The translations under genes and the position numbers were made by a program. Positions 36,595 to 45,556 of a stretch of DNA of 64,000 nt are shown here, piece after piece. Source of the DNA: a virus; the IMG/VR virus record IMGVR_UViG_3300042544_001590, positions 62,001-126,000 of that record. One strand, 5' to 3'. The stretch's first letter is position 1. Each line of letters opens with the position of its first letter. Under the pieces are notes generated by a model. The model was not told the origin of the DNA and did no database searches. It saw only the letters and a list, made by a program, of their open reading frames with translations.

Positions 36595-38220
36595 TCAATT
36601 AAATCTATCGAGAAAGAACTTGGGAAGCTTTCGTTTATTGCGCTGAACTGCATCAAAGATAGAACCATCTAAAATATATGTTTCGCAATAATCATCTTCC
36701 GAACGGACACCGCGCCCACAAGCTTGCACCAGAGTCTTCAACATCATATTACCATACCAGTCTTTGTCAAGCTTCATCAGTTTCTCCACACGCACATCCT
36801 TGGTTGGTAGCCATGGTGCCTTCAGGATGATCTGGAATCGCGCCAGATCGCCTTTTAGGTCAACACCGTAGGTCATGGAAGGGGATACCAGAACAGTAGG
36901 TTCATCCGATTCCTCATGCATTTCCAAAAGCTGCTCATTATTCACTCCCGGTTCCCGACAAAGTAGCCGATCCGAATTAATATTATCCCGAATGTAATCG
37001 GTAAGATATTGGGTATGGGTGTGAATGATTCCCTTTTCCTCTCCATGGTGTTCCAAAATCCCCTTGATTTGTTTCACCAGAGTTGGAAGCATGGATTTTA
37101 GATTTTGAAAATTCAGCTTTTGTTTAGCCATGATATGAATCGGGGATTTCTCAGGCTCGAAATCAGTTCCAATGTGTAGATATTCATAATCCTTAATTCC
37201 CAGAGATTTGCAATACGCATCAGGATCAATGATCGTTGCGGACATAATCACCACTTTCTCCGCATGGGAGAATAGGTGTTTGGAAAGGACATCAACTTTC
37301 AGGGGAATGAAACGGATACCATATTCCACCCTCTCAATGATGTAATCACTGTCATAGAAAGATTCGGAAAGTAATCCCAGAGAATTGAAAAGATTTGTAA
37401 GTTTGGTGTATTCCTGTTTCTTTTTATTGAATTGGATAATGTCTTTCTTGGCAGTATTGGATGAGAACCATTCCTTATAATCCGCGCAAGATGTTTCCAC
37501 TTTCTCAATCAGGGAATTAACCCATGAGAGAACCTTGGGCTTGTTCTTATCATCATTGGGGAATGGTGTCACCAACGTCTGCGTCTTCATCAGGAATGGT
37601 ATATCCACCTCACATGTGAATTGGCTCACCAATTGCTCTTCCAATTCCGATCCCTCATCACACACCATCACCTGTCTTGTCTTGAGATGGTTGGGAAGGG
37701 AGAAGAACATGCTGTAATTCAGGGCGGCGAACTTGGAAGTAAGCATGTCATTCCTATTATTGTAATAAGGGCAGCGATTCGCTTTCCAACATTCGTTCTT
37801 CTGGTTTGCAACGTAGATACAGGGAGCAACATCAACCGACAGGGTATCATCCACATCACATTGGTAATTACTCTTGCCTTTCAGCATTCCCGTATCATCA
37901 AAGGTCATCTGATATTGGTCTTGTAGGGATTTTGTGATTGTTAAAGCATAACAACCAAAGGGTTCAATATCGGATACCAATGCTGCCCCCTCTTCGCTGA
38001 AGATGCTGTAATTTCTCACGATTCGTTCAAATTCAGCAGGAACATCCTTGGAGACATTGCCAAGTGTCTTCGCCAAGTGCGTTTTACCAACACCCGTATC
38101 AGCATGAACGATTACGAATTTCTTACCATTCTCAAATGCTTTTTCAATGGCATTGAGAGCTTTGGCTTGTTTGTCACGGGGATTGAATCCCTCTGGAAAG
38201 TTTAATATTAGATTATTCAT
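36595..38220 (-). CDS. DinG/XPD-type helicase with Fe-S cysteines, 541 aa
   Basis: Walker A 'ADTGVGKT' (40-47); cysteines in 'NYQCDVDD', 'APCIYV', 'NECWKANRCPYY' form an iron-sulphur cluster-like set; DEAH box variant 'CDEGSE'; 'SATIIDPDAYC' (motif III); 'QACGRGVRSEDD' (motif VI). 5'-3' DNA helicase family, likely in replication or repair. ATG follows AAATAA. Confidence 0.88.
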   Translation of the reverse strand: MNNLILNFPEGFNPRDKQAKALNAIEKAFENGKKFVIVHADTGVGKTHLAKTLGNVSKDVPAEFERIVRNYSIFSEEGAALVSDIEPFGCYALTITKSLQDQYQMTFDDTGMLKGKSNYQCDVDDTLSVDVAPCIYVANQKNECWKANRCPYYNNRNDMLTSKFAALNYSMFFSLPNHLKTRQVMVCDEGSELEEQLVSQFTCEVDIPFLMKTQTLVTPFPNDDKNKPKVLSWVNSLIEKVETSCADYKEWFSSNTAKKDIIQFNKKKQEYTKLTNLFNSLGLLSESFYDSDYIIERVEYGIRFIPLKVDVLSKHLFSHAEKVVIMSATIIDPDAYCKSLGIKDYEYLHIGTDFEPEKSPIHIMAKQKLNFQNLKSMLPTLVKQIKGILEHHGEEKGIIHTHTQYLTDYIRDNINSDRLLCREPGVNNEQLLEMHEESDEPTVLVSPSMTYGVDLKGDLARFQIILKAPWLPTKDVRVEKLMKLDKDWYGNMMLKTLVQACGRGVRSEDDYCETYILDGSIFDAVQRNKRKLPKFFLDRFN

Positions 38221-38225
38221 TTATT

Positions 38226-38483
38226 TTATTTCTTACCACCATCCCATTTAACCAATTCCACTTTGGATGGCTCATCGACATACCCCACAACCCACCACCT
38301 TCGACCTTCATCTGCTATTAATAGAACCAGTTCATCCGATAATGCAAAATGGGAAAAATCTTTTCTACTATTTTTCTGTTTGATAAAGAAATCTGAAGAT
38401 AAAAGTTCTTCGGTGTTTTTGAACTCAAAAGTTGTTGGGTCGAGTCCCGACCAAAATCCCGGAATGTGTTGTTTAAACGTCAT
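38226..38483 (-). CDS. Hypothetical protein, 85 aa
   Basis: 'PGFWSGLDPTTFEFKNTEEL', 'LSDELVLLIADEGRRWWVVGYVDE': a beta-rich small domain. No family recognised. First of the run of replication genes read leftwards. Confidence 0.55.
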   Translation of the reverse strand: MTFKQHIPGFWSGLDPTTFEFKNTEELLSSDFFIKQKNSRKDFSHFALSDELVLLIADEGRRWWVVGYVDEPSKVELVKWDGGKK

Positions 38484-38513
38484 AAGTGGATATTACCACA
38501 ACCGAATAAAATG

Positions 38514-38843
38514 TCAACCCGTGATGACGTAAAGGTGATTATCGAAGAATTTGGACGCTTCCGATTTGTTCAGCATCCGCATTTTCCAATACACCTCTTC
38601 CGTTCGGGGACAGAACGCACTCAGGGCATAATCAAAAATAAATCCCCCGTCCGTGAGCTTGATATCATAAGGATATGAGATTTCCCATTCCTTGACTTCC
38701 CCACTTTCATCAATTTTAAATTTTACGAAATTCTGCTTGGTGTTGAACATTTGTATTTTTCCCTCCCGAATTGTTCGGGAATTTAGAACAAATTTCACAT
38801 CACGGAAAATCAGTTGTTTTAGGTGTTCTTCAATTCTAATCAT
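38514..38843 (-). CDS. Hypothetical protein, 109 aa
   Basis: 'EHLKQLIFRDVKFVLNSRTI' and 'VKFKIDESGEVKEWEISYPY', 'GGFIFDYALSAFCPRTEEVY'. Looks like a phage protein with a small barrel followed by a helix ('NKSEASKFFDNHLYVI'). Unknown function. Coupled to the upstream gene by ATGA. Confidence 0.55.
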   Translation of the reverse strand: MIRIEEHLKQLIFRDVKFVLNSRTIREGKIQMFNTKQNFVKFKIDESGEVKEWEISYPYDIKLTDGGFIFDYALSAFCPRTEEVYWKMRMLNKSEASKFFDNHLYVITG

Positions 38844-39253
38844 TTGGGAAAGGGGTCGAGGTTCAATTCGATATCCATGTATCGCATTTTTTCATTGGCA
38901 CTCATAGGGTAAATTTTTTCATTAAAGAATGGCCAAAAATTATCATCTGCTGGCATTTGTTGGACGAGGTAGCACATATCCATTGATATATTTCTATAAG
39001 ATTGCATAAAAATATCCCATGCAACCACGATATTATGTTGGCGTTCATTGATCTTTTTTGGTTCCAGAGAACCTTGATACTGAAGAGTTCTCAATCCGTT
39101 TTCAGAACGCAAAATCTCGTAGCTATTCGTGCATAGCATCTGGCGAAGCTCCGGTCTTCCGGGGGCGCGTTCCGGTCTTCTGCGGACAATCATCAGGTCA
39201 CAGATATTGCTTTTCAGCAAACGCTGTAACTCAGTCCGTTTTATTAGTCTCAT
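38840..39253 (-). CDS. Hypothetical protein, 137 aa
   Basis: 'LLKSNICDLMIVRRRPERAPG' (basic, Pro-rich loop) then 'NGLRTLQYQGSLEPKKINE' and a helical end. Overlaps the GroES-like gene by 23 nt, so the two are tightly coupled. No family recognised. Confidence 0.55.
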   Translation of the reverse strand: MRLIKRTELQRLLKSNICDLMIVRRRPERAPGRPELRQMLCTNSYEILRSENGLRTLQYQGSLEPKKINERQHNIVVAWDIFMQSYRNISMDMCYLVQQMPADDNFWPFFNEKIYPMSANEKMRYMDIELNLDPFPK

Positions 39254-39656
39254 TTACTTCACAAACGCCAAACATGCGTTGCTCATTCAAGAACAGTCCG
39301 TTCTTCACTTTTCCGTATCCTTTGACTTCCAGATTACTCACACCACTTCCCATTCCGCTGGGAAACACCACAATCTCCCCAACTTCCGTGAAGAGAACAT
39401 TTGGCCCCTTCAAAATAACTTTGCCTTTGCGCCACATCTTATCCACATTATTGATGGGAATTAGGAGACTACCACGCTGAACAAAATCTCCCGAATCTTG
39501 AGTATTCTGAGCCAGATCACAATATTCCACAAGCATCACATCATCCATCAGACGGGAGAGGATATAATCATCCATTCCGAAGTCGGTGGGAAGGTTTGGA
39601 TCATTTAGATCAATGTGGGATTTTTGGGGTGCTAACTTATCAATGCTTACTGTCAT
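39231..39656 (-). CDS. GroES-like co-chaperonin (T4 gp31-like), 141 aa
   Basis: 'LMDDVMLVEYCDLA' (first strand), then a mobile-loop-like region, 'RKGKVILKGPN', 'TEVGEIVVFPSGMGSG' and 'FLNEQRMFGVCEV' follow the order and spacing of GroES/gp31 strands. In T4, gp31 replaces GroES to fold gp23. A similar role with the capsid protein at 44033 is expected. Late motif GAATAAATATTCCC lies before the ATG. Confidence 0.7.
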   Translation of the reverse strand: MTVSIDKLAPQKSHIDLNDPNLPTDFGMDDYILSRLMDDVMLVEYCDLAQNTQDSGDFVQRGSLLIPINNVDKMWRKGKVILKGPNVLFTEVGEIVVFPSGMGSGVSNLEVKGYGKVKNGLFLNEQRMFGVCEVNETNKTD

Positions 39657-39670
39657 GGGAATATTTATTC
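39657..39670 (-). promoter_or_regulatory. Late-type start motif of the GroES-like gene
   Basis: Minus strand GAATAAATATTCCC directly before ATG at 39656; near-identical to the one before the gp4-like gene at 48051. Confidence 0.6.
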
Positions 39671-39940
39671 ATCTTTTTTGGAAGGCAAGCGTTTTTTAGA
39701 AATATAATTAATTCTCTTCCGTTTCAGCTTGGGTATCACATTCTCAAAAAATTGAAATCGCTCCTCATCCGTCTCAAAAATTGAACTATATTTATTTACA
39801 GTCTCGTTGGCATAGTTCAACAGATCATTATCATAGAAACTCAAATAGCGAGTCACCATGTAAGGGGAGAACTCTTCCAATAGTTCGTTGGTCATTTCTC
39901 CTTTTTTATCAAAGAGCATGTGGTTGATTGAATTAAACAT
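39665..39940 (-). CDS. Clamp-loader A-subunit-like protein (gp62-like), 91 aa
   Basis: 'EFSPYMVTRYLSFYDNDLLNYANE' and 'RFQFFENVIPKLKRKRINYISK' resemble the conserved part of phage clamp loader subunit A (PF16790): a 'PxxVNRxLS' segment, then a 'YANE' and a 'K+KR' segment. It is shorter than T4 gp62 (187 aa), as in many environmental T4-like phages. Large subunit not in this window. Overlaps the GT11 gene by 8 nt. Confidence 0.55.
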   Translation of the reverse strand: MFNSINHMLFDKKGEMTNELLEEFSPYMVTRYLSFYDNDLLNYANETVNKYSSIFETDEERFQFFENVIPKLKRKRINYISKKRLPSKKDE

Positions 39941-40700
39941 CGTGTAATATCATATCCTTTCTGTAAATATCCCCATGCTCCCTCCCATCGGCAAACCATT
40001 TGGATGGAAAGTGACAGGTTTTTCTACCAATCAAAGATGCCCACCAAGAGAAAGTGGAATTGCTTCCTACTATGATATCACATTTACTCATTGATGTAAA
40101 TGAATCCAGATCGGAATTGAAAATCGGTATTTGTAATTTAAAATTGGAAAATTCCTCCAACACATGAGCAGGGGAATCTGTAAACCCTACAAGATTGTAA
40201 TTTTCAAATTCATGTAAAAGATGATTAAAATATTCAGTGTTGCAAACGTGATGGATGTTTCTATGAAGCATGTAATCTCCTCGTCTGATATGAACACCAA
40301 CCAATGGAATATGGGAACCCTTCTGAGTCCTAAAAGAAGTATTATCAATATCGGGTAAATTTAACAAAGATATAAATTCATCCTTAACATCCTCGAAATA
40401 TTTCAGGGATTGGAAATACCCATGAAGGGAAACACTCCCATGGACAAAAGGTAATTCATTGTAATTAAATCTTTGCTCATGCACGGGAATGACATCTCTG
40501 GTAAATGGTAAGGAACCATACTCAAAATTGCAAAAGATCGTATCTTTATAGGATAGCACATGATTGCCCTGTCCAGCGTTCCAATTATCGGGAACGATGA
40601 TTAGCTTCTTCCCATGCTTCTTGGCATAGGCGTATCCCGCAGCAATGATGAATAGCTGGTTTCCCAGACCACCAATTGGATGAACGTAACAATTATTCAT
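39933..40700 (-). CDS. Glycosyltransferase family 11 (fucosyltransferase-like), 255 aa
   Basis: 'GGLGNQLFIIAAGYAYAKKHGK' at the start, 'PLVGVHIRRGDYM' (GDP-binding HxRRGDY) and 'VGSNSTFSWWASLIGRKT' are the three GT11 signatures of alpha-1,2-fucosyltransferases. Would move a fucose-like residue from GDP-sugar to a glycan. It lies apart from the main carbohydrate cluster. Confidence 0.85.
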   Translation of the reverse strand: MNNCYVHPIGGLGNQLFIIAAGYAYAKKHGKKLIIVPDNWNAGQGNHVLSYKDTIFCNFEYGSLPFTRDVIPVHEQRFNYNELPFVHGSVSLHGYFQSLKYFEDVKDEFISLLNLPDIDNTSFRTQKGSHIPLVGVHIRRGDYMLHRNIHHVCNTEYFNHLLHEFENYNLVGFTDSPAHVLEEFSNFKLQIPIFNSDLDSFTSMSKCDIIVGSNSTFSWWASLIGRKTCHFPSKWFADGREHGDIYRKDMILHDV

Positions 40701-40757
40701 GGAGGTATCTTAACATTCCAAGAAAGGATGTCAAGCGTGTGTTAAAATATGCAAAAT

Positions 40758-40774
40758 CGGACGGAAAACGTCCG
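40758..40774. terminator. Hairpin terminator
   Basis: CGGACG-GAAAA-CGTCCG with six T on the plus strand and ATTTT on the minus strand. Placed just past the stop of the 150-aa late gene (40779). Confidence 0.75.
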
Positions 40775-40778
40775 TTTT

Positions 40779-41231
40779 TTAATATCCAAGCAACCTCTTG
40801 CGGCGGGTATCAGGAGTGGACGCTGAGAACGTTTCCGAGAACGCCGAAACGGGAACCGTAGTGACGGAACTAAGGAATGAGAAAACGGAATAGGAATTGT
40901 CCGTATTAACAACCGCCATATCGGTGAGGTGGAGGGAAGACGGGATGTTGAACACCGATCCAAGGACGTTTACAGTGACGTTTGGATATGTGGCAAGGGA
41001 GAATGCCGATGCGGTGTGAACGGTGCTACCCACGGAGAAATCAACGGGGGAGAAAGCGAGTCCTACATCAGTGGTGGAAAGGGAAACGACACCAACTTGG
41101 CGAGAAGTCACAACAACATTCGCACCGGAGAGATAGGTGACACCTGTGGCAGATAGGGAGGTGCTGGCGAGGTTTGGGGTTCCGGTTTTTTGGGCGGAAA
41201 GTAGAACGGTTTGGAACGTGTATAGGCTCAT
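40779..41231 (-). CDS. Ser/Thr/Val-rich virion-type protein, 150 aa
   Basis: Nearly all beta-forming residues ('SLSATGVTYLSGANVVVTSR', 'NVTVNVLGSVFNIPSSLHL'), only a few charges, and a basic end 'DTRRKRLLGY'. With the late motif CTAAATAATACT directly before the ATG, this suggests a structural protein. Its GC content is higher than neighbours. No family recognised. Confidence 0.55.
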   Translation of the reverse strand: MSLYTFQTVLLSAQKTGTPNLASTSLSATGVTYLSGANVVVTSRQVGVVSLSTTDVGLAFSPVDFSVGSTVHTASAFSLATYPNVTVNVLGSVFNIPSSLHLTDMAVVNTDNSYSVFSFLSSVTTVPVSAFSETFSASTPDTRRKRLLGY

Positions 41232-41243
41232 AGTATTATTTAG
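41232..41243 (-). promoter_or_regulatory. Late-type start motif
   Basis: Minus strand CTAAATAATACT directly before ATG at 41231; overlaps the preceding stop. Confidence 0.65.
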
Positions 41244-41674
41244 TGAATTGGGTAATTATTTTCAAAGTATTCTATGAATTTGGCAGACACCGCATCTTTA
41301 CCATCTTTGATATTATCAAGCTCAATTTTTTCCAAATCTTCAGCCACCCTTTGATATTCGGATTGGGGAATTTTAAATCTTGGTAGGGACAGGATTTTAA
41401 TCCATTTGACTACCAATGGTGTCTTCTCAACATTTGAATATTTTAAATCAAAAATTTTATCGTTATAATAAGCACCCAAATCATCACACAACCAATTTCG
41501 CTCATTATCCCAATAAATACTACCCTCTTCGTTTTTATCAAACCATCCCCTAAACCAATCCAATAAATCTAAACGCTTTGCTGTTTTTTCTTTTGAATAT
41601 GGGGTTTCAACATAAAATGCGTCTATTTCTGCCAATTCGTATGCTTTTTGGATTGCGGTTTCTGATACTGTCAT
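41240..41674 (-). CDS. Hypothetical protein, 144 aa
   Basis: Charged helical protein ('ETAIQKAYELAEIDAFYVET', 'EKTAKRLDLLDWFRGWFDKN', 'SEYQRVAEDLEKIELDNIK'). No domain recognised. Faces away from the homing endonuclease genes, with an 82-bp AT-rich gap. Confidence 0.55.
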   Translation of the reverse strand: MTVSETAIQKAYELAEIDAFYVETPYSKEKTAKRLDLLDWFRGWFDKNEEGSIYWDNERNWLCDDLGAYYNDKIFDLKYSNVEKTPLVVKWIKILSLPRFKIPQSEYQRVAEDLEKIELDNIKDGKDAVSAKFIEYFENNYPIH

Positions 41675-41743
41675 GTATTAATTTAACATAATTTTTAAAT
41701 TTGTCAATATTTTTATTGAAATCTGTTTTTGTTCTGATAGTCT

Positions 41744-41756
41744 GTTAAGTAATAAC
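41744..41756 (+). promoter_or_regulatory. Middle-type start motif of the second homing endonuclease
   Basis: GTTAAGTAATAAC directly before ATG at 41757; same core as before phoH at 61181. Confidence 0.55.
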
Positions 41757-43208
41757 ATGGCTAGAATTTACAAAACAGATGAAGTGATCAAACTTTTCAA
41801 GGATAAACATGGGGATCGGTATGATTATTCTAAATTTGTTTATCCCGGTAAAAAGAATGATAAAGGGATTGTGATCTGTAGAGAGCATGGTGAATTTCTG
41901 ACTTCCAAACAATATCATTTAAAAGGGTGTGGTTGCCCCGAATGTGTTGGTGTTCCAAGAGGAGGTTTTAAACGGAGAACCCAAGAACAATTCATGGAAG
42001 AATTGAAAGAAAAATATCTAAAATTTTATGATTATGATTTTTCAAAATTCATATATAAGAACAATACTACCAAAGGAACTATCATATGCCCCAAACACGG
42101 GGAATTTCAAATCACACCCAAACACCTTTTGATGAGACAGTATGGTTGTTCGGAGTGTTCAGGGAAGAAAAGATTAACAATTGAAAAGATCAGGGAATTG
42201 ACATCCTATCAAATTCCCGATCAGGAATACACCAATAATAAAACACATATTAAAGCTGTTTGTGAATTGCACGGGGAATGGTTGGTGCGACCAGATAACC
42301 TACTTCATGCTAAAACGAGGTGTCCTGTATGTGCGGAGAATCTATCCAAGATTGAAGAAGAACTTAGGGAATTTGTTAAAACAGAGTTGGACGTTACCAT
42401 TATCACAAATGATAAACAAATTCTAGATAAAAAAGAATTGGATATCCTATCCCACAAACATAACATTGCAATTGAAATGAATGGTTTGTTTTGTCATTCG
42501 GAGGAAGGAGGTAAGGACAAACATTACCACCTACACAAGACGAATAAGTGCTTAGAGTCTGGTATTCGTTTATTTCATATATTTGAGGATGAATGGCGGA
42601 ATAAACAGGAGATTTGGAAATCCATTATTAGATATAATTTTAAAATGGTTCCCAATAAAATCCATGCTAGAAAATGTGAAATCAGATTGGTTGATAATTT
42701 CACCACCAAACAATTCTTAACAGATAATCATCTACAAGGATATTCTAATTGTTCTGTTTCTGTGGGACTTTATCATAATGATCAATTGGTATCCATATTA
42801 ACTTTTGGTAAGAGTAGATTCGATAAAAACGTGGAATGGGAGCTTATCCGTTTCGCCAATGTATTGAATACATCAGTAGTCGGTGGATTCCAGAAATTGT
42901 TCAAACACTTCATCAAGACTTACAATCCAAATTCCATTGTATCATATGCAGATAAACGATACTCAATTGGTAATGTATATCGTAGTGTTGGGATGGAAGA
43001 GATTGAAAACGATGCTGTTAATTATTATTATTTCAATAAGCGAGAAGGTGTTAGATATTCTCGCCATCAGTTCCAGAAACATAAGCTGAAAGATAAGTTA
43101 CCAATCTTTGATGAGTCCTTGAGTGAGGGTGATAATATGAAATTAAATGATTTTTACAGAATCTATGATTGTGGTAATTATAAATTTGTGTGGAGGAAAT
43201 CCTTGTAA
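41757..43208 (+). CDS. Homing endonuclease, zinc-finger-like repeats and EDxHD/Vsr-type nuclease
   Basis: 483 aa, homologous to the protein at 26887. Three N-terminal repeats with 'YDYSKF', 'CxxHGEF', 'H' and 'GCxxC'. Nuclease core 'KKELDILSHKHNIAIEMNGLFCHSEE' and the C-terminal domain ('GGFQKLFKHFIKTYNPNSIV', 'SYADKRYSIGNVYRSVG'). Inserted between a hypothetical gene and the end of the capsid gene, in tandem with a GIY-YIG gene. Confidence 0.8.
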   Translation: MARIYKTDEVIKLFKDKHGDRYDYSKFVYPGKKNDKGIVICREHGEFLTSKQYHLKGCGCPECVGVPRGGFKRRTQEQFMEELKEKYLKFYDYDFSKFIYKNNTTKGTIICPKHGEFQITPKHLLMRQYGCSECSGKKRLTIEKIRELTSYQIPDQEYTNNKTHIKAVCELHGEWLVRPDNLLHAKTRCPVCAENLSKIEEELREFVKTELDVTIITNDKQILDKKELDILSHKHNIAIEMNGLFCHSEEGGKDKHYHLHKTNKCLESGIRLFHIFEDEWRNKQEIWKSIIRYNFKMVPNKIHARKCEIRLVDNFTTKQFLTDNHLQGYSNCSVSVGLYHNDQLVSILTFGKSRFDKNVEWELIRFANVLNTSVVGGFQKLFKHFIKTYNPNSIVSYADKRYSIGNVYRSVGMEEIENDAVNYYYFNKREGVRYSRHQFQKHKLKDKLPIFDESLSEGDNMKLNDFYRIYDCGNYKFVWRKSL

Positions 43209-43222
43209 TAATTGATTCCGGT

Positions 43223-43235
43223 ATTAAGTATTACT
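43223..43235 (+). promoter_or_regulatory. Middle-type start motif of the GIY-YIG gene
   Basis: ATTAAGTATTACT directly before ATG at 43236; selects this start over an ATG 24 nt upstream. Confidence 0.55.
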
Positions 43236-44012
43236 ATGTTCAAGAAACAATTCAAATTATACGTCACCATCAATAAAATCAATGGTAAGGTCTATGGTGG
43301 AAAACATTATTGGTATCCAAAAACCAGATACATGGGATCAGGTTACAGGTTGAGACAGTCTATCAACAAATACGGGAGAGAGAATTTTGAAACAAGATGG
43401 TTTAATTTAAAGATTGATACCCCAGAAGATTTGGATAGATTGGAAATAAAATTAATCAGGAGATTACATCATAAATTCGGTAAGAGCAATTGTTATAATA
43501 TTCAAAAAGGTGGTAGGGGTGGTTATTACACCGAATACATGGACGAGAATGAATTGGAAGAGGTTTATTCTAAAATAAGCAATGGTCTTAAAGAAAAATA
43601 TAAAGACCCAGAACATTACGAGAAATGGAAGGAGTCCCTAAAGAAAAGGAAAGCTACGATGGATTTGAGAAAATCCAAAGAAGGTAAGTCTGAAAAAGAA
43701 ATCAAAAAGAGACAGTTCATGCTAGATAATGGGTTTGGCATAGTCACGTATGAAATATTATATCCCGATGGTAAATCTGTTGTTGAGAGTAAAACGCTCA
43801 GAGATTTTCTAACTGAGTATAAAACAGAAGATCATGTGTTTTCTCGTATCAGATCAAATGGTGAGTATATGTTTAAGAAGAGAACCAAGCTCACAAAACA
43901 TCCATTTCCAGTTAAGACAATTATAAAATATATATCAGAGATACGAACATTCAATACCTATAAAAACGAGGAAACCCGAGGGTCTTCGGCACCTCGGGTT
44001 TCAGATTTTTAG
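43236..44012 (+). CDS. GIY-YIG homing endonuclease, 258 aa
   Basis: 'FKLYVTINKINGKVYGGKHYWYP' (GIY-YIG strand pair), then 'SGYRLRQSINKYGRENFETRWF' (Arg and Tyr), 'LIRRLHHKFGKSNCYNIQKGG' (catalytic Glu region just before). The C-terminal part is basic and DNA-binding. The last about 14 codons read through the hairpin that terminates the capsid gene from the other strand. Seg-like free-standing endonucleases often sit beside the gene they cut. Confidence 0.82.
   Translation: MFKKQFKLYVTINKINGKVYGGKHYWYPKTRYMGSGYRLRQSINKYGRENFETRWFNLKIDTPEDLDRLEIKLIRRLHHKFGKSNCYNIQKGGRGGYYTEYMDENELEEVYSKISNGLKEKYKDPEHYEKWKESLKKRKATMDLRKSKEGKSEKEIKKRQFMLDNGFGIVTYEILYPDGKSVVESKTLRDFLTEYKTEDHVFSRIRSNGEYMFKKRTKLTKHPFPVKTIIKYISEIRTFNTYKNEETRGSSAPRVSDF
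43971..44002. terminator. Bidirectional terminator hairpin at the capsid gene end
   Basis: GAAACCCGAGG (43971-43981) pairs with CCTCGGGTTTC (43992-44002), an 11-bp stem. Plus-strand side has AGATTTTTAG; minus-strand side has CTCGTTTTTA. Lies inside the end of the GIY-YIG reading frame. Confidence 0.8.
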
Positions 44013-44032
44013 CTTTTGCTTGGATATTAGAC

Positions 44033-45493
44033 TTACAGGTAAGTACTAACCGATCCGGGCGTAAACGCAGTTCCAAGACCTTTTACGATGATAAGGTGGT
44101 AATAGAGCGATGCACCAAAAATGTTGTTCACAATCCCGTAACGAGTCATAAGACCCACACGAGGAGCGAAATCATTTGGTCCAATCGTTCTTTGCACCAT
44201 GATCGGGATATACGGACAGTATATCAGACCAGTATCATAGTATTCAGAACCCTTGTAACCCAACAGCGCATATTCGACACCAGCACCGGAATTCGGAGCA
44301 TTGGTGTAGTAGTTAGGCGAGTAGAGCGAGGAGTTCTGAACTTCAGTCCTAGTATCACGATACACAGTCCAGCGGCTACCAACAGTACCAACTTTTGCGA
44401 TACCAACACCAGCCGTCGAAACGGTGCCATTGATTTCGTAAACCTTAAAGTCGGGAAGCATTTCGAGGATGCTGCAAACGCGGGGAGTGGCGATAACAAA
44501 GTTAGCGGCACCTCTACGGTTACGAGCAGCCATACGACCACTTTCGATAATAAGGCGTTGATAGAAGGTAAGATTCCTTTCAGCAGTCCAACGTCCATCC
44601 GCACTAACAGGACTCCAGATGGAGAAACCTGCGCCAGCACCAGCATTGAAGGCTGTTTGGATCATACGCATCACAACTTCGCGGTCGATTTCGGCTTGGA
44701 TTTCATACGACATTGCGTTCGTAAGTTCTCCATCGATATCGATACCGTTCATGTTTTTGATGTCTTGTTCCAACTCAACACTCCAACGAGTAGCAAGCCT
44801 ACGTGTTCCGGCCTCAACAGCGGTCTTTTCAAACTTGAGTTCGATCTGAGGGATTTTGCCCGTCAATTCGTAGTTACTCAGGAGTTCTGCAATACCACGG
44901 TCTTGATCTGCGAACGTCCACTCGGCATGACCCGAAAGGAAACCAGCAGATGTGCCAGTGAAACGTGTGTCCAGAAGTTGAAAACCAAGTTCGTCGTCGG
45001 GAAGACCTGCGCCACCGGAGTAAGCGTCGGTACCGTTACCACGAGAGGTGGAGGTGAAGGATTTACCGTCGATTCCATCAGCACCAAGGGTATCACCTTG
45101 ATAAGCATAACGGAGAGCGAAGGCAAGTCCGACTGGACCACCCATGGGTTGAACACCCACGATTTCGTTAGAGATCAATTCAGGGAAAGTACGCCGAATC
45201 ATAGGAATCAGAATCTTTGGCAGACGAGCATCACCGGGGGCATAGTTATCGCTGTTAGCGATACCATTGCCAAGGGAAGCAGCCGCACCAAACACACCAC
45301 CGCTAGCGGCAGTATTCGATTCTTGGTAGCACCACTGTTCTTGGTTTTCCAGAAGCATGGCAGTAGTCTTGTAAACGTGTTCGTTACGAATAGCTGGGAT
45401 CGAGTCCGAGCTATAATCGAGAACTTTACGCCACTTGGCAACTGCTTGTTGCATCTTGGAGCCTTGGATATCAGTAGATGGTAGATTATTCAT
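44033..45493 (-). CDS. Major capsid protein, T4 gp23-like
   Basis: 486 aa. N-terminal 'QAVAKWRKVLDY' and 'LLENQEQW', then 'MIRRTFPELISNEIVGVQPM' with 'GPVGLAFALRYAY', 'RWSVELEQDIKNMNGIDIDG' and 'MSYEIQAEIDREVVMRM' are the gp23 landmarks. Forms the capsid hexamers; the N-terminal segment is probably trimmed by the gp21-like protease. No TAAATA motif before the ATG (TCAAATATATG), so it may use a stronger upstream start. Confidence 0.95.
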   Translation of the reverse strand: MNNLPSTDIQGSKMQQAVAKWRKVLDYSSDSIPAIRNEHVYKTTAMLLENQEQWCYQESNTAASGGVFGAAASLGNGIANSDNYAPGDARLPKILIPMIRRTFPELISNEIVGVQPMGGPVGLAFALRYAYQGDTLGADGIDGKSFTSTSRGNGTDAYSGGAGLPDDELGFQLLDTRFTGTSAGFLSGHAEWTFADQDRGIAELLSNYELTGKIPQIELKFEKTAVEAGTRRLATRWSVELEQDIKNMNGIDIDGELTNAMSYEIQAEIDREVVMRMIQTAFNAGAGAGFSIWSPVSADGRWTAERNLTFYQRLIIESGRMAARNRRGAANFVIATPRVCSILEMLPDFKVYEINGTVSTAGVGIAKVGTVGSRWTVYRDTRTEVQNSSLYSPNYYTNAPNSGAGVEYALLGYKGSEYYDTGLIYCPYIPIMVQRTIGPNDFAPRVGLMTRYGIVNNIFGASLYYHLIIVKGLGTAFTPGSVSTYL

Positions 45494-45556
45494 ATATTTG
45501 ACTTTCTATTCACATTGTTCAGGAATTACTTCCTCATAGTGCGGGGTGGAAATTGT

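Noticed and set aside
44096-45484. 462-aa plus-strand ORF opposite the capsid gene
   Set aside because: Antisense shadow of gp23. Composition (Thr/Ser/His-rich) is unnatural and there is no start signal.
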